In this document: piece by piece, positions 34,668 through 46,050 of the stretch
Layout of the letters: every line of letters begins with the position of its first letter
How positions within the stretch are numbered: position 1 is the first letter of the stretch
Assembly: GCA_902536555.1 (NCBI GenBank)
Contig: CACAXR010000006.1
Location: 1-57,292, forward strand
Origin: an uncultured Prochlorococcus sp.
GTDB taxonomy: Bacteria > Cyanobacteriota > Cyanobacteriia > PCC-6307 > Cyanobiaceae
Direction of reading: 5' to 3'
Length of the DNA: 57,292 nucleotides
The notes under the pieces: model-generated
Told to the model about the DNA's origin: nothing
The model's input: only the letters and a program-made list of their open reading frames with translations
The model's database searches: none
Translations under genes and position numbers: made by a program

Positions 34668-35561
34668 TTGACTAAAAATTCCAATAGTTTAATTTCAAAA
34701 CCTGATTGGTTAAGAGTAAAAGCTCCGCAAGTTGAGAGAATTGGGAATACTGCAAATTTGTTAAATGATTTAAATCTCAATACTGTATGTCAAGAGGCCA
34801 GTTGTCCAAATATTGGTGAATGTTTTGCAAGTGGCACTGCCACTTTTCTTATAATGGGACCTGGCTGTACTAGGGCATGTCCATATTGCGATATTGATTT
34901 TGATAGATCTAAAAGAGCATTAGATCCAACAGAACCATATCGTTTAGCCGAAGCTGTTTATAGAATGCAACTTAAACATGTTGTAATCACATCAGTTAAT
35001 AGAGACGATCTTGAGGATGGTGGTGCATCTCAATTTTTTGAATGTGTTTATCAAGTAAGAAAAAAATCTCCTGAAACTACTATTGAGCTTTTAATACCTG
35101 ATCTTTGTGGCAACTGGAAAGCGCTTGAAAAAGTTCTTGATTCAAATCCAAACGTTTTAAACCATAATATCGAGACTGTGTCTTCACTATATAAAAAAGT
35201 AAGACCTCAGGGTAAATATGAAAGAACTCTTGAGTTGCTTAAAAGGACTAGAGAATATTCTCCCAAAGTTTATACAAAGTCAGGATTTATGCTTGGTTTA
35301 GGGGAAAAAGATGAGGAGGTCTTAAGTCTTCTTAAGGATTTAAAAAGTAATTTCGTTGATATCGTTACTATTGGTCAGTACTTATCTCCTGGTCCTAATC
35401 ATTTACCTGTTCAAAGATTTGTGAGTCCCTCAAAATTTAATTATTATAAAGTTTTCGGGGAAAAAGATTTGGACTTTATGCAAGTAGTTAGTTCTCCTTT
35501 AACTCGTAGCAGTTACCATGCTGAAGAGATTCAAAAACTTATGAAAAAGTATCCAAGATAG
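34668..35561 (+). CDS. lipA: Lipoyl synthase
   Basis: LipA inserts two sulfur atoms into protein-bound octanoate using radical SAM chemistry. The 297-residue protein has the auxiliary-cluster motif [12 protein letters not shown] and the radical SAM motif CTRACPYC (around residues 68-75), with [15 protein letters not shown] and [16 protein letters not shown] further on and a C-terminal RSSYHAEE. The start is TTG, with no ribosome binding site seen. It converges on the YciI-like gene. Confidence 0.97.
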   Translation: MTKNSNSLISKPDWLRVKAPQVERIGNTANLLNDLNLNTVCQEASCPNIGECFASGTATFLIMGPGCTRACPYCDIDFDRSKRALDPTEPYRLAEAVYRMQLKHVVITSVNRDDLEDGGASQFFECVYQVRKKSPETTIELLIPDLCGNWKALEKVLDSNPNVLNHNIETVSSLYKKVRPQGKYERTLELLKRTREYSPKVYTKSGFMLGLGEKDEEVLSLLKDLKSNFVDIVTIGQYLSPGPNHLPVQRFVSPSKFNYYKVFGEKDLDFMQVVSSPLTRSSYHAEEIQKLMKKYPR

Positions 35562-35567
35562 TTTTTT

Positions 35568-35861
35568 TCATTTATTTGAATCTACCCACTCATTTAATTT
35601 CCATTCAACTAGATTATTCTTAATCATTGGATCATCCTTAATTATTTTTAGTGCATTTTTATAATTATTCATTTCAATAATAAGTAATCCTCCGTCACCG
35701 GGCCTGTTTAACTCATCTACCAAAAAACCACTTTTTATATTAATTCCCTTTTTTTTTAATTTTTTTATCCAATCAATATGTTCGTTAATTATTTTTCGCT
35801 TGAAATCATTATTAATTAAATATTCTTTTTTTATGATTTCAGTTTTTACAAAGAAAGGCAT
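35568..35861 (-). CDS. YciI-like protein
   Basis: A 97-residue protein that fits the YciI/YCII small alpha-beta fold: MPFFVKTEIIKKEYL, HIDWIKKLKKKGI around residues 28-40 (the His and nearby Asp are the usual conserved pair), GFLVDELNRPGDGGLLIIE, and the C-terminal NNLVEWKLNEWV. Its ATG directly follows the glutamate synthase stop codon (TAA then ATG), so it is part of the same transcript. Its function is unknown. Confidence 0.72.
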   Translation of the reverse strand: MPFFVKTEIIKKEYLINNDFKRKIINEHIDWIKKLKKKGINIKSGFLVDELNRPGDGGLLIIEMNNYKNALKIIKDDPMIKNNLVEWKLNEWVDSNK

Positions 35862-38800
35862 TTACATTTTCTTTATGCCAAGGATCTCTTCTTCACTTGG
35901 GGGAACAATTAATTTGAAATTACTCTTGAAATCAGACCAATTTTCAATTATTTTGTTAGCCTTTAAGCTATTTGTTTTAGCTTGATATTCTCTAATAATT
36001 TCCAATAAAATATTTTCCTGCTTGGATGAAGTTATTTTATGAATGCTAACTATTTCTTTATTAACTTTATTACTTAAATCATTATTCTCATCGAGTATAA
36101 AAGCTATTCCACCAGTCATGCCCGCACCAATATTCCTTCCTGTCGAACCTAGAATAACTACTTTACCGCCAGTCATGTATTCACAACAATGATCACCTGC
36201 TCCCTCTGTTACTGCTGTAGCGCCACTATTTCTTACTGCAAATCTTTCTCCCGATTTTCCTAATGCAAATAATTTCCCTCCTGTTGCTCCATAAAGGCAG
36301 GTATTTCCAAGGATAACTTGCTCTGAGGAGATTTCATCTATTTTTGGTGGGATTATTGTGAGTATTCCTCCATTCATTCCTTTACAAACATAATCATTAG
36401 CTTCTCCCATTAATTGAACATTCATTCCCCTCAATAAAAAGGCACCAAAGCTCTGTCCTGCATACCCTTTGAAATTTAAGTTGAGTTCTCCATTAAAGCC
36501 GGTATTTCCATGAAGTTCTGCGATTTCGCCTGATATTTTCGCACAAACACTTCTGTCTGTATTTTTTATCTCAATTTCTTTGGTTAATTTTTTGTGGTTT
36601 TTAATTGAATCTATAAATTCAGTATTAGACAAAAACTCATCTTCTAATACAGAACCATTGCTATGAGCATTTTTTGAATGATTTAACCATGATCTAGGAG
36701 TGGTTGAATGTTCATTATTTACTAAAGAAGAAAGATCGATATTAGAAGTTTTTGGTAGACGGATATTTCTTGCAGAAAGAAATTCTTGATTACCAATAAG
36801 TTCTTCCATATTAGAAACTCCAATACTACTCATTATCTGTCTTACTTCTTCAGCAATATACAAGAAAAAATTGACAACATTTTCTGGAATACCTTTAAAT
36901 CTTTTTCTTAATTCTTCTTTTTGAGTGGCAACTCCAACAGGACACTTGTTTGTATGACAAACCCGAGCCATTATGCATCCTTCAGCAATCATCGCTACAG
37001 AACCGAACCCGTATTCTTCAGCACCTAGTAAAGCTGCAATAACTACATCCCAGCCTGTTTTAAGACCTCCATCAGTTCTTAAAATTACTCTTTCTCGTAA
37101 GTTATTTTCTAATAGAGATTTATGAACCTCAGCAACACCTAGTTCCCATGGTAAACCTGCATGTTTAATAGAACTTAGTGGTGAAGCCCCTGTACCTCCG
37201 TCATGGCCTGAAATTTGAATTACATCTGCATTAGCTTTGCTTACTCCAGCGGCAATAGTGCCTATACCAATTTCAGAAACAAGTTTAACGCTCACTTTTG
37301 CTTTTGGATGAACTTGGTGTAAGTCATGGATAAGTTGAGCTAAATCTTCAATTGAATAAATATCGTGATGTGGAGGAGGAGATATTAGAGCTACTCCAGG
37401 TTTGCTATTTCTTAGTTTTGCGATGTAAGAATCAACTTTTGGACCAGGCAATTGTCCCCCTTCTCCAGGTTTTGCACCTTGAGCCATTTTAATTTCGAGT
37501 TGTTTACCACTTCTTAGATATTCAGGTGTAACTCCAAATCTACCTGATGCTATTTGTTTAATAGCTGAGCATGCTGTGTCTCCATTTTCTAAACCTTTTA
37601 TAAATGGCAACGTCGCTGATTGAGTATTTTCATCTATGTCATTTAAAACATTAAAACGAGCTGGATCTTCTCCCCCCTCTCCACTATTACTTTTCCCACC
37701 AATTCTATTCATTGCAACTGCTAACACTTCATGTGCTTCTCTTGATAACGCACCCAAACTCATTCCTCCAGTACAGAACCTTTTGCAAATTGATTCAACA
37801 CTTTCAACTTCCTCTAATGGAATGCTTTTTCTTTTTGAATTAATTGTTAGTAAATCTCTTAGAGATGTTGTCGGTCTATTACTAATAAGTTTTTTGTAAG
37901 TTTCAAAATGATCGTATCCTGGTCCTTGTTTTACAGCTGAATGTAAAATTTTGGACATCTCAGGATTATTTGAGTGATATTCTCCATTATTTCTAAATTG
38001 TACAAATCCTAAAAATTCTAATTTTTTTAAATCGATCTCTGGATAGGCTTTCGTATGAATTGAAAGTGTTTCATTAGTTAATTCTTTTAATGTTATGCCA
38101 GCGATGCGACTTGTTGTACCATCAAAAGCCATTTTTATTAGGTCAGATCCAAGGCCTATAGCTTCAAAAATTTGCGCGCCATGGTAACTAGCTAAAAGTG
38201 AGATACCAATTTTCGAAAGAATTTTTCTTAGACCGTCTTCTAGAGCTTTTTTAATATTTTCTTGAACATCAATTATTGATAATGGATTTATTTTTTTGCT
38301 ATCAATGAGTTTTTGTATTTTTGGATGTTTTAACCAGTGTCTTCCTGCTTCGAAGGTCAACCAAGGGCAAACTGCACTTGCGCCATAACCAATCAAACAA
38401 GCCAAGTGATGTGTGCTCCAACATTGACCAGTTTCAATAATTAGAGAAGCTTTTAGCCTTATTTCTTTTTTTAAAAGATAATGATGAACTGCCCCAACAG
38501 CAAGTAAGGGAGGAATAAAAGTCTTTCTAGGATTTATTCCCTTATCAGAAATAATAATTAAAGAGCAACCTTCTTGTATAGCGAGCTCACTCTGTTTGCA
38601 AATTGCTAATAATTGGTTCTCTAAGCCTTGAACACCTTCCTCAATATCAAACAAACTTGAAATTGTTTGACATTTAATTTTTGATTTTTTAATGGAAATG
38701 AGTTCTTCCTCATTGAGAATTGGACTTTGTAAATGCACAAAAGGTTTAGGATCTTTAATCTTAAATGGTGTACATCTTTCTCCAAGATGCATTTCTAAAC

Positions 38801-40436
38801 TCATTACCAGTTTTTCTCTCAAAGGATCAATAGGAGGATTGGTAACTTGCGCAAATCTTTGCTTGAAATAGTCATATAAAATATGTGGCTTTGAAGAAAG
38901 TACTGCTAATGGGATATCATCGCCCATACAGTAGGTAGGTTCTTTAGCTAATGAAGCCATTGAATCTAAGATCAGATCATTATCTTCTGCTGAAAAACCG
39001 TACGCAGTTTGTTGTTGTAACAACTCAAGGTCTTTTAATTCGCATTCTTGAATCCACTCATTATTCTCAATTTTTATAGTTCTATTACTTAGGAGGTTTT
39101 TATAATCATGTCTTTGAGCTGCTTCAGATTTTACGTCCCAATTTCTTAGGATTTTATTTTTATCAAAATCAACTGCCAACATTTGTCCTGGTCCTAATCG
39201 ACCTTTTTCTATGACTTTTTCCTCTTCAAGATCTACTACTCCTGTTTCAGAACCCATTACTACAAAACCATCATTTGTGATTGAATATCTTGCTGGTCTT
39301 AGGCCATTTCTATCAAGTGTTGCTCCGACAAAATTTCCATCAGCGAATACGAGAAGTGCGGGACCATCCCAAGCTTCTTGTAGGCTTGCAGAATATTCAT
39401 AAAAAGCTTTTATATCTTCTCTCTGTTCGAGTTCCGGTTGATCTCTAAATGCTTCAGGAACGAGCTTTAATAATGAGTCAGTAATAGGCTGACCTGAACG
39501 AATATTGATTTCAAGAGTTGCATCAAGATTTGATGAATCACTTTTATTAATATCTACGATTGGCTTAATTTCGCTAGATAACTCTCCCCAAAAATCATCT
39601 ATGTGTGTTTCTGAAGCTTTTGCCCAATTAATATTTCCCAAAAGAGTATTGATTTCCCCGTTATGCCCCAAAAATCTCATGGGTTGAGCAAGTGGCCATT
39701 TTGGAAGAGTATTGGTACTAAATCTCCTGTGGTAAACAGAAAACGAGACCTTAAAATTCTCCTTTTTTAGATCTTGATAAAACTCAGATAATATTTCAGA
39801 ACGAACCATACCTTTATAAACAATTGTTTGAGAACTAAGGGAAGCAAAATAAAATTCACAATCGCCAACATCATTTTTAAAGGTTTCTCTTATTTTTTTT
39901 TCAATTCTTTTTCTTAACTGGAACAAAAGCTTTTCAATATTCTGATTATCTGATGTGTCTATGTATAAAATCCACTGACAGATGAATGGAGCATTTGCTC
40001 TAGCTAGAGGACCTAAGATTTCATTATTTACTGGAACTGTTCTCCAATATGTTTCTTTGACTTTTAATTTTTCTGCTTCCTCCTCACATATTGATTTACA
40101 TTCTTCAATTTTCTCTTTTTTATTAGGCATAAAAACCATACCTAAACCTCTGTTCAATTTATGTTTATTTGTTAGATTCATTTCCTCATCTAAATAATTC
40201 CATGGAATTGAGCATAAAATGCCTGCTCCATCTCCTGAGTCACTATCTCCTCCACAACCTCCTCTATGCTCCATGCAGTTAAGGCCCTTTAGTGATTGTT
40301 TTAGGACCCAGTTGCTTTCTATCCCTTTGACATTTGCTATGAAACCTACTCCACATGCATCTTTCTCCCCAATTATTCCATTTGGGGAACAACTATCTTG
40401 ATATGATCCAACGATTCTTTTGATACTCTCTCCCAT
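35862..40436 (-). CDS. glsF: Ferredoxin-dependent glutamate synthase
   Basis: Fd-GOGAT makes two glutamates from glutamine and 2-oxoglutarate with electrons from photosynthetic ferredoxin, the second step of ammonium assimilation. The 1524-residue protein has a 27-residue propeptide before the nucleophile Cys28 (KDACGVGFIANVKG), the amidotransferase domain, the central and FMN-binding domains, a 3Fe-4S motif with Cys1154, Cys1160 and Cys1165 (CIMARVCHTNKCPVGVATQ), and a C-terminal glycine-rich beta-helix (GAGMTGGIAFILD). No NADPH subunit gene is adjacent, as expected for the ferredoxin form. Confidence 0.96.
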   Translation of the reverse strand: MGESIKRIVGSYQDSCSPNGIIGEKDACGVGFIANVKGIESNWVLKQSLKGLNCMEHRGGCGGDSDSGDGAGILCSIPWNYLDEEMNLTNKHKLNRGLGMVFMPNKKEKIEECKSICEEEAEKLKVKETYWRTVPVNNEILGPLARANAPFICQWILYIDTSDNQNIEKLLFQLRKRIEKKIRETFKNDVGDCEFYFASLSSQTIVYKGMVRSEILSEFYQDLKKENFKVSFSVYHRRFSTNTLPKWPLAQPMRFLGHNGEINTLLGNINWAKASETHIDDFWGELSSEIKPIVDINKSDSSNLDATLEINIRSGQPITDSLLKLVPEAFRDQPELEQREDIKAFYEYSASLQEAWDGPALLVFADGNFVGATLDRNGLRPARYSITNDGFVVMGSETGVVDLEEEKVIEKGRLGPGQMLAVDFDKNKILRNWDVKSEAAQRHDYKNLLSNRTIKIENNEWIQECELKDLELLQQQTAYGFSAEDNDLILDSMASLAKEPTYCMGDDIPLAVLSSKPHILYDYFKQRFAQVTNPPIDPLREKLVMSLEMHLGERCTPFKIKDPKPFVHLQSPILNEEELISIKKSKIKCQTISSLFDIEEGVQGLENQLLAICKQSELAIQEGCSLIIISDKGINPRKTFIPPLLAVGAVHHYLLKKEIRLKASLIIETGQCWSTHHLACLIGYGASAVCPWLTFEAGRHWLKHPKIQKLIDSKKINPLSIIDVQENIKKALEDGLRKILSKIGISLLASYHGAQIFEAIGLGSDLIKMAFDGTTSRIAGITLKELTNETLSIHTKAYPEIDLKKLEFLGFVQFRNNGEYHSNNPEMSKILHSAVKQGPGYDHFETYKKLISNRPTTSLRDLLTINSKRKSIPLEEVESVESICKRFCTGGMSLGALSREAHEVLAVAMNRIGGKSNSGEGGEDPARFNVLNDIDENTQSATLPFIKGLENGDTACSAIKQIASGRFGVTPEYLRSGKQLEIKMAQGAKPGEGGQLPGPKVDSYIAKLRNSKPGVALISPPPHHDIYSIEDLAQLIHDLHQVHPKAKVSVKLVSEIGIGTIAAGVSKANADVIQISGHDGGTGASPLSSIKHAGLPWELGVAEVHKSLLENNLRERVILRTDGGLKTGWDVVIAALLGAEEYGFGSVAMIAEGCIMARVCHTNKCPVGVATQKEELRKRFKGIPENVVNFFLYIAEEVRQIMSSIGVSNMEELIGNQEFLSARNIRLPKTSNIDLSSLVNNEHSTTPRSWLNHSKNAHSNGSVLEDEFLSNTEFIDSIKNHKKLTKEIEIKNTDRSVCAKISGEIAELHGNTGFNGELNLNFKGYAGQSFGAFLLRGMNVQLMGEANDYVCKGMNGGILTIIPPKIDEISSEQVILGNTCLYGATGGKLFALGKSGERFAVRNSGATAVTEGAGDHCCEYMTGGKVVILGSTGRNIGAGMTGGIAFILDENNDLSNKVNKEIVSIHKITSSKQENILLEIIREYQAKTNSLKANKIIENWSDFKSNFKLIVPPSEEEILGIKKM

Positions 40437-40630
40437 AGATTATTTAATTCTATTTAGTTATTTATGTAATCCTATTATAAAAATAAATTGCAAAATAAAT
40501 CTAAAGATAATGAATATTTACCAAACAATATTAATTTCATGAATTTTTAAAAAATATGATTAAAAACTTTTAGTTGGTGCTCATTAAAGGTTATGATAGT
40601 CGAATGTTAACTCTTAACAAAAAATAATAG
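40437..40630. promoter_or_regulatory. Divergent gap between glsF and rpsL
   Basis: About 190 AT-rich bases must hold the promoters of glsF (leftward) and the str operon (rightward). A box at 40595-40618, ending in TTAAC, agrees with the rpmJ/rplM boxes at roughly 15 of 24 positions. I see no convincing NtcA site (GTA-N8-TAC). Confidence 0.3.
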
Positions 40631-41005
40631 ATGCCCACCATCTCACAATTAGTAGGTTCAGAAAGAAAACGTCTGACAAAGAAAACAAAATCTCCCGCAT
40701 TAAAAGCTTGCCCTGAAAGAAGAGGGGTATGTACAAGAGTCTATACATCAACACCAAAAAAGCCTAATTCAGCTTTGAGAAAAGTTGCGAGGGTGAGATT
40801 AACTTCTGGTTTCGAAGTAACGGCTTATATTCCTGGGATTGGACATAATTTGCAAGAACACTCAGTAGTATTACTTAGAGGAGGAAGAGTTAAGGATTTA
40901 CCAGGAGTTAGATACCATATAATAAGAGGAACTTTAGATACTGCTGGAGTCAAAGATAGACGTCAATCCAGATCTAAGTATGGAGCAAAAGCTCCAAAAG
41001 ATTAA
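40631..41005 (+). CDS. rpsL: 30S ribosomal protein S12
   Basis: S12 is the decoding-centre protein that controls accuracy. The 124-residue protein has the universal [20 protein letters not shown] at the N-terminus, [16 protein letters not shown] around residues 42-57 and [14 protein letters not shown] around 88-101, with the lysines where streptomycin-resistance changes arise in other bacteria being unchanged. First gene of the str operon. Confidence 0.98.
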   Translation: MPTISQLVGSERKRLTKKTKSPALKACPERRGVCTRVYTSTPKKPNSALRKVARVRLTSGFEVTAYIPGIGHNLQEHSVVLLRGGRVKDLPGVRYHIIRGTLDTAGVKDRRQSRSKYGAKAPKD

Positions 41006-41030
41006 TTTGTAAACATCACTTTTTAAAAAC

Positions 41031-41501
41031 ATGTCACGTCGTAATGCAGCAGTAAAAAGACCAGTTTTTCCAGATCCTCAATTTAATAGTCGTCTTGCTT
41101 CAATGATGATTTCTCGATTGATGAAACATGGAAAAAAATCTACGGCTCAAAGAATATTATCTGATGCTTTTTCTTTAATAAGTGAGAGAACAGGTGGTAA
41201 TGCAGTCGAATTATTTGAAACAGCAGTAAAAAACGCTACACCTCTTGTCGAGGTACGTGCTAGAAGAGTTGGTGGCGCAACATATCAAGTGCCTATGGAA
41301 GTTCGCCAAGAGAGGGGTACAGCAATGGCATTAAGATGGCTTGTTACTTTCTCTCGTGCAAGGAATGGCAAAAGTATGTCCCAAAAACTTGCTGGGGAGT
41401 TAATGGATGCAGCAAATGAAACAGGAAGTGCAGTTAAAAAAAGAGAAGACACCCATAAAATGGCCGAAGCTAATAAAGCTTTTGCACATTACAGATATTA
41501 A
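41031..41501 (+). CDS. rpsG: 30S ribosomal protein S7
   Basis: S7 nucleates the 30S head and lines the E-site. The 156-residue protein shows the conserved [39 protein letters not shown] and the C-terminal [20 protein letters not shown]. It lies 25 bases after rpsL. A gap of 96 bases to fusA contains a weak inverted repeat but no gene. Confidence 0.98.
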   Translation: MSRRNAAVKRPVFPDPQFNSRLASMMISRLMKHGKKSTAQRILSDAFSLISERTGGNAVELFETAVKNATPLVEVRARRVGGATYQVPMEVRQERGTAMALRWLVTFSRARNGKSMSQKLAGELMDAANETGSAVKKREDTHKMAEANKAFAHYRY

Positions 41502-41597
41502 TTTCATCAAAAAGGTACTCAAGTAGTTTATTATTATTAAAGTTTACTTTTAGGGTGAACTATACTTATCAAAAATTATTTATTTGGAGCTTTAAAA

Positions 41598-43673
41598 TTG
41601 GCACGCGACTTTCCCCTAGAACGAGTAAGGAATATAGGTATAGCCGCTCATATTGATGCAGGGAAGACTACAACTACCGAAAGAATTTTGTTTTACTCGG
41701 GTGTGGTTCACAAAATAGGAGAGGTTCACGATGGTGCTGCAGTAACAGATTGGATGGCTCAAGAACGAGAAAGAGGAATAACTATTACTGCTGCTGCAAT
41801 ATCTACTAGTTGGCAAGATCACAGAATTAATATTATTGATACTCCTGGACACGTTGACTTTACTATTGAAGTGGAAAGATCAATGCGTGTCTTAGATGGA
41901 GTCATAGCTGTATTTTGCGCAGTTGGAGGAGTTCAGCCTCAATCTGAAACAGTTTGGCGTCAAGCGGATAGATACTCTGTCCCAAGAATGGTTTTTGTTA
42001 ACAAAATGGACAGAACTGGTGCAGATTTTTTAAAAGTTAATAAACAAATTAAAGATCGACTTAAAGCAAATGCGCTCCCCATTCAGCTACCTATTGGAGC
42101 TGAAGGTGATCTTACAGGTATTATTGATTTAGTTGCTAATAAAGCATATCTTTACAAAAATGATTTAGGTACTGATATCGAAGAAGCTCCAATTCCATCT
42201 GAAATGGAAGAGGAAGCTGCTGAGTGGAGATTTAAGTTGATGGAGAGTGTTGCTGAAAATGATGAAGAATTAATAGAAGTTTTCCTCGAATCAGGAGAAT
42301 TATCTGAAGAACAACTTAAAAAAGGCATAAGGGAAGGGGTTTTAAAACATGGATTGGTTCCAGTTTTGTGCGGGTCAGCTTTTAAAAATAAAGGAGTCCA
42401 ACTCGTGTTGGACGCTGTTGTCGATTACTTGCCAGCTCCAGTTGATGTAAAACCAATACAAGGTGTTTTACCAAGTGGCAAAGAGGATATTAGACCTTCA
42501 GATGATAATGCTCCCTTCAGTGCATTAGCTTTCAAAGTGATGTCAGATCCCTATGGGAAATTAACTTTTGTAAGAATGTATTCAGGTGTTCTTTCAAAGG
42601 GAAGTTATGTAATGAATTCTACAAAGGATGCTAAAGAGAGAATTTCTAGATTAGTGATTCTTAAGGCTGATGAAAGAGAGGAGGTTGATGAATTAAGGGC
42701 TGGTGATTTAGGAGCTGTATTAGGTCTAAAGAATACAACAACTGGTGACACTTTATGTAATACAGAAGATCCAATAGTTTTGGAGACATTGTTTATTCCT
42801 GAACCTGTTATCTCAGTGGCTGTTGAGCCAAAAACTAAAGGCGATATGGAAAAATTATCAAAAGCTTTAACAGCTTTATCCGAAGAGGATCCAACTTTTA
42901 GGGTTAGTACAGATCCCGAGACAAATCAAACTGTTATTGCAGGTATGGGTGAGTTGCACTTAGAAATTCTTGTAGACAGAATGCTGAGGGAATTTAAAGT
43001 GGAAGCAAATATAGGAGCTCCTCAGGTTTCATATAGAGAGACCATTAGGTCTAGTTCTAAAGGTGAAGGAAAATATGCAAGACAGACTGGAGGAAAAGGC
43101 CAATATGGTCATGTAATCATTGAAATGGAACCTGCTGAAGTTGGTAAAGGTTTTGAATTTGTAAACAAAATTGTTGGCGGAGCTGTACCAAAAGAGTATA
43201 TTGGTCCTGCATCTAATGGAATGAAAGAAACCTGTGAATCTGGTGTTCTTGCCGGTTATCCACTCATTGATGTAAAAGTAACACTAGTCGATGGTTCATT
43301 CCACGATGTAGACTCATCTGAAATGGCCTTCAAAATTGCAGGTTCAATGGCTTTTAAAGACGGGGTTAAAAAATGTAATCCTGTCCTTTTAGAGCCTATG
43401 ATGAAAGTTGAGGTCGAAAGTCCTGATGACTTTCTTGGATCTGTAATTGGTGATCTCTCTTCTAGAAGAGGTCAAGTAGAAGGACAATCTGTTGATGATG
43501 GATTGTCTAAGGTACAGGCCAAAGTGCCCTTAGCCGAAATGTTCGGTTATGCCACTCAACTCCGATCAATGACTCAAGGTCGGGGTATATTTTCAATGGA
43601 GTTCGCAAATTATGAGGAAGTTCCTCGTAATGTTGCTGAAGCTATCATTTCCAAGAATCAGGGCAACTCCTGA
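41598..43673 (+). CDS. fusA: Elongation factor G
   Basis: EF-G is the GTPase that drives translocation and, with RRF, ribosome recycling. The 691-residue protein has the P-loop [19 protein letters not shown], switch [16 protein letters not shown], and domains II to V ending near [18 protein letters not shown]. The start is TTG with GGAG at 41586-41589, which fixes it. Same transcript direction as tufA. Confidence 0.98.
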   Translation: MARDFPLERVRNIGIAAHIDAGKTTTTERILFYSGVVHKIGEVHDGAAVTDWMAQERERGITITAAAISTSWQDHRINIIDTPGHVDFTIEVERSMRVLDGVIAVFCAVGGVQPQSETVWRQADRYSVPRMVFVNKMDRTGADFLKVNKQIKDRLKANALPIQLPIGAEGDLTGIIDLVANKAYLYKNDLGTDIEEAPIPSEMEEEAAEWRFKLMESVAENDEELIEVFLESGELSEEQLKKGIREGVLKHGLVPVLCGSAFKNKGVQLVLDAVVDYLPAPVDVKPIQGVLPSGKEDIRPSDDNAPFSALAFKVMSDPYGKLTFVRMYSGVLSKGSYVMNSTKDAKERISRLVILKADEREEVDELRAGDLGAVLGLKNTTTGDTLCNTEDPIVLETLFIPEPVISVAVEPKTKGDMEKLSKALTALSEEDPTFRVSTDPETNQTVIAGMGELHLEILVDRMLREFKVEANIGAPQVSYRETIRSSSKGEGKYARQTGGKGQYGHVIIEMEPAEVGKGFEFVNKIVGGAVPKEYIGPASNGMKETCESGVLAGYPLIDVKVTLVDGSFHDVDSSEMAFKIAGSMAFKDGVKKCNPVLLEPMMKVEVESPDDFLGSVIGDLSSRRGQVEGQSVDDGLSKVQAKVPLAEMFGYATQLRSMTQGRGIFSMEFANYEEVPRNVAEAIISKNQGNS

Positions 43674-43718
43674 TCTCTAAACTAAAACACTCTTAAACCC
43701 TCGATTCTTTAATTCAAA

Positions 43719-44918
43719 ATGGCTCGCGAGAAGTTCGAAAGGAACAAACCACATGTCAACATAGGTACTATTGGCCATGTTGATCATGGAAAAACAACAC
43801 TAACTGCTGCTATTACAAATGTACTAGCCAAAAAAGGTCAAGCTCAAGCTCAAGACTACGGAGACATTGATGGTGCTCCTGAAGAAAGAGAGCGTGGCAT
43901 TACCATTAATACAGCTCACGTTGAATACGAAACGGAAGGCAGACACTATGCCCATGTCGATTGTCCTGGACATGCTGATTATGTGAAAAACATGATCACG
44001 GGGGCAGCTCAGATGGACGGTGCTATCCTAGTTTGCGCAGCTACAGACGGCCCTATGGCTCAAACAAAAGAACATATTCTTTTAGCTAAACAGGTTGGAG
44101 TGCCTGCTCTTGTAGTTGCTCTCAACAAGTGCGATATGGTCGATGATGAAGAAATTATTGAACTTGTAGAAATGGAAATCAGAGAACTGTTAGATAGTTA
44201 TGACTTCCCTGGAGATGACATTCCCATAGTTCAAGTTTCAGGTTTAAAAGCTCTGGAAGGAGATTCCACTTGGGAATCAAAGATTGAAGAATTAATGAAA
44301 GCAGTTGATGCTAGCATTCCTGAACCAGAAAGAGAAGTTGATAAACCATTCTTGATGGCTGTTGAAGACGTTTTCTCGATCACTGGTAGAGGAACTGTTG
44401 CTACTGGAAGAATTGAGAGAGGTAAAGTTAAGGTTGGAGAAGAAGTCGAAATAGTTGGAATAAGGGATACAAGAGTAACAACTGTTACTGGAGTTGAAAT
44501 GTTCCGAAAACTTCTTGACGAAGGTATGGCTGGTGATAATGTTGGTTTACTTTTACGTGGTGTCCAGAAAGAAGATATTGAGAGAGGAATGGTACTAGTT
44601 AAGAAAGGATCCATTACTCCTCATACTCAGTTTGAGGGAGAAGTTTATGTTCTCAAAAAAGAAGAAGGCGGAAGACATACTCCTTTCTTTGCAGGATATA
44701 GACCCCAATTTTACATCCGAACAACTGATGTGACAGGTCAAATAACCGCATTTACCTCAGATGATGGCTCCAATGTTGAAATGGTTATGCCAGGAGACAG
44801 AATTAAAATGACTGGAGAATTAATTTGTCCAGTAGCTATTGAACAAGGTATGCGATTCGCCATCCGTGAAGGTGGACGTACTATCGGAGCTGGAGTAGTC
44901 TCTAAAATTCTTAAATAA
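43719..44918 (+). CDS. tufA: Elongation factor Tu
   Basis: EF-Tu delivers aminoacyl-tRNA to the ribosomal A-site. The 399-residue protein has [14 protein letters not shown], the switch region [34 protein letters not shown], and the beta-barrel domains II and III ending [16 protein letters not shown]. Codon choice is noticeably less AT-biased than in the neighbours, in line with very high expression. Confidence 0.99.
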   Translation: MAREKFERNKPHVNIGTIGHVDHGKTTLTAAITNVLAKKGQAQAQDYGDIDGAPEERERGITINTAHVEYETEGRHYAHVDCPGHADYVKNMITGAAQMDGAILVCAATDGPMAQTKEHILLAKQVGVPALVVALNKCDMVDDEEIIELVEMEIRELLDSYDFPGDDIPIVQVSGLKALEGDSTWESKIEELMKAVDASIPEPEREVDKPFLMAVEDVFSITGRGTVATGRIERGKVKVGEEVEIVGIRDTRVTTVTGVEMFRKLLDEGMAGDNVGLLLRGVQKEDIERGMVLVKKGSITPHTQFEGEVYVLKKEEGGRHTPFFAGYRPQFYIRTTDVTGQITAFTSDDGSNVEMVMPGDRIKMTGELICPVAIEQGMRFAIREGGRTIGAGVVSKILK

Positions 44919-44972
44919 TATATTTGAATTTTAGAATTCAACCTCAATCATCTAGTATAGATATATGGGTAA

Positions 44973-44994
44973 GGGTCAATGCAATCATTGACCC
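44973..44994 (+). repeat. Strong hairpin between tufA and rpsJ
   Basis: GGGTCAATG (44973-44981) and CATTGACCC (44986-44994) form a perfect 9-bp stem with a CAAT loop, unusually GC-rich for this genome, 55 bases after tufA and 24 before rpsJ. No T-run follows, so it is more likely an RNA-processing, mRNA-end-stabilising or partial attenuation element than a full terminator. Confidence 0.65.
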
Positions 44995-45017
44995 TCCACT
45001 AGAATTTATTTGAAACT

Positions 45018-45338
45018 ATGACTGCATCAATTGCACAACAAAAAATAAGAATTAGATTGAAAGCATTCGATAGAAGAATGCTTGATTTATCTTGCGATAA
45101 AATAATCCAAACTGCTGATACTACCTCTGCATCAGCAATAGGTCCAATACCTTTACCTACAAAAAGAAAGATTTATTGCGTCCTAAGGTCACCACATGTT
45201 GATAAAGATTCTAGAGAACATTTTGAAACGAGAACACATCGAAGAATCATAGATATTTATAGTCCCTCTGCAAAAACTATTGATGCTTTAATGAAACTAG
45301 ATCTACCTAGCGGTGTAGATATAGAAGTTAAACTTTAA
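45018..45338 (+). CDS. rpsJ: 30S ribosomal protein S10
   Basis: S10 is a 30S head protein (NusE in transcription antitermination). The 106-residue protein has [40 protein letters not shown] and [18 protein letters not shown]. Its location after tufA instead of before rplC is the established cyanobacterial and plastid arrangement. A strong hairpin precedes it. Confidence 0.98.
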   Translation: MTASIAQQKIRIRLKAFDRRMLDLSCDKIIQTADTTSASAIGPIPLPTKRKIYCVLRSPHVDKDSREHFETRTHRRIIDIYSPSAKTIDALMKLDLPSGVDIEVKL

Positions 45339-45393
45339 TAAATCCCGAAACTGCCCTAAATTGATTAGTATAACTAATAATGATGAGGTTTAA

Positions 45394-46050
45394 ATGGGAG
45401 AGCTTTCAGTAAGGGAATTACCGTTGTTCCCTTTGCCAGAAGTTGTGCTCTTCCCTCAAGAGGTATTGCCATTACATATTTTTGAATCTAAATACAGAAT
45501 AATGCTTCAATCTGTTCTCGAAAGTGATTCTATGTTTGGAGTTATTAAGTGGGATCCAACTACTAAAAGTATGGCTAACGTTGGATGTTGCGCACAAATC
45601 ATAAAACATCAAACTGCAGATGATGGGAGAAGTAATATTATCACCATCGGACAACAAAGATTTCAAGTCTTAGAAATTATTCGTTCGACGCCATTTTGCT
45701 CCGCGATGGTAAGTTGGATTAGTGATGATAATATTGATGACCTTCAAAGATTAGATTCTTTAAAAGATTCTGTAAAAGAAGCACTTAGTGATGTTATTAA
45801 TTTAACAAGTAAATTGACTAGTACAAAGAAAAATTTGCCTGATAAATTACCTGATAACCCCATGGATTTATCATTTTGGATAGGAGCTCATTTGGGCGGT
45901 CCTGTTGCGGAGGAACAGCAAAGACTTCTTGAAGAAAGAAATACTTTTACCCGTTTGCAAAGAGAATATGAAATGCTTGACCATACAAGAAAACAACTTG
46001 CAGCGAGAACTGCGTTGAAAGAAAGTTTTCCTGATATAAAAGAAAATTAA
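45394..46050 (+). CDS. LON substrate-binding domain protein
   Basis: A 218-residue protein consisting of the Lon N-terminal (LON/PUA-like) domain without ATPase or protease parts: RELPLFPLPEVVLFPQEVLP, LHIFESKYRIML, FGVIKWDP and a helical C-terminal bundle (EEQQRLLEERNTFTRLQREY). Such stand-alone forms are common in cyanobacteria and of unknown function. GATGAGG precedes the start. The stop codon is followed on the next base by the methyltransferase ATG. Confidence 0.87.
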   Translation: MGELSVRELPLFPLPEVVLFPQEVLPLHIFESKYRIMLQSVLESDSMFGVIKWDPTTKSMANVGCCAQIIKHQTADDGRSNIITIGQQRFQVLEIIRSTPFCSAMVSWISDDNIDDLQRLDSLKDSVKEALSDVINLTSKLTSTKKNLPDKLPDNPMDLSFWIGAHLGGPVAEEQQRLLEERNTFTRLQREYEMLDHTRKQLAARTALKESFPDIKEN

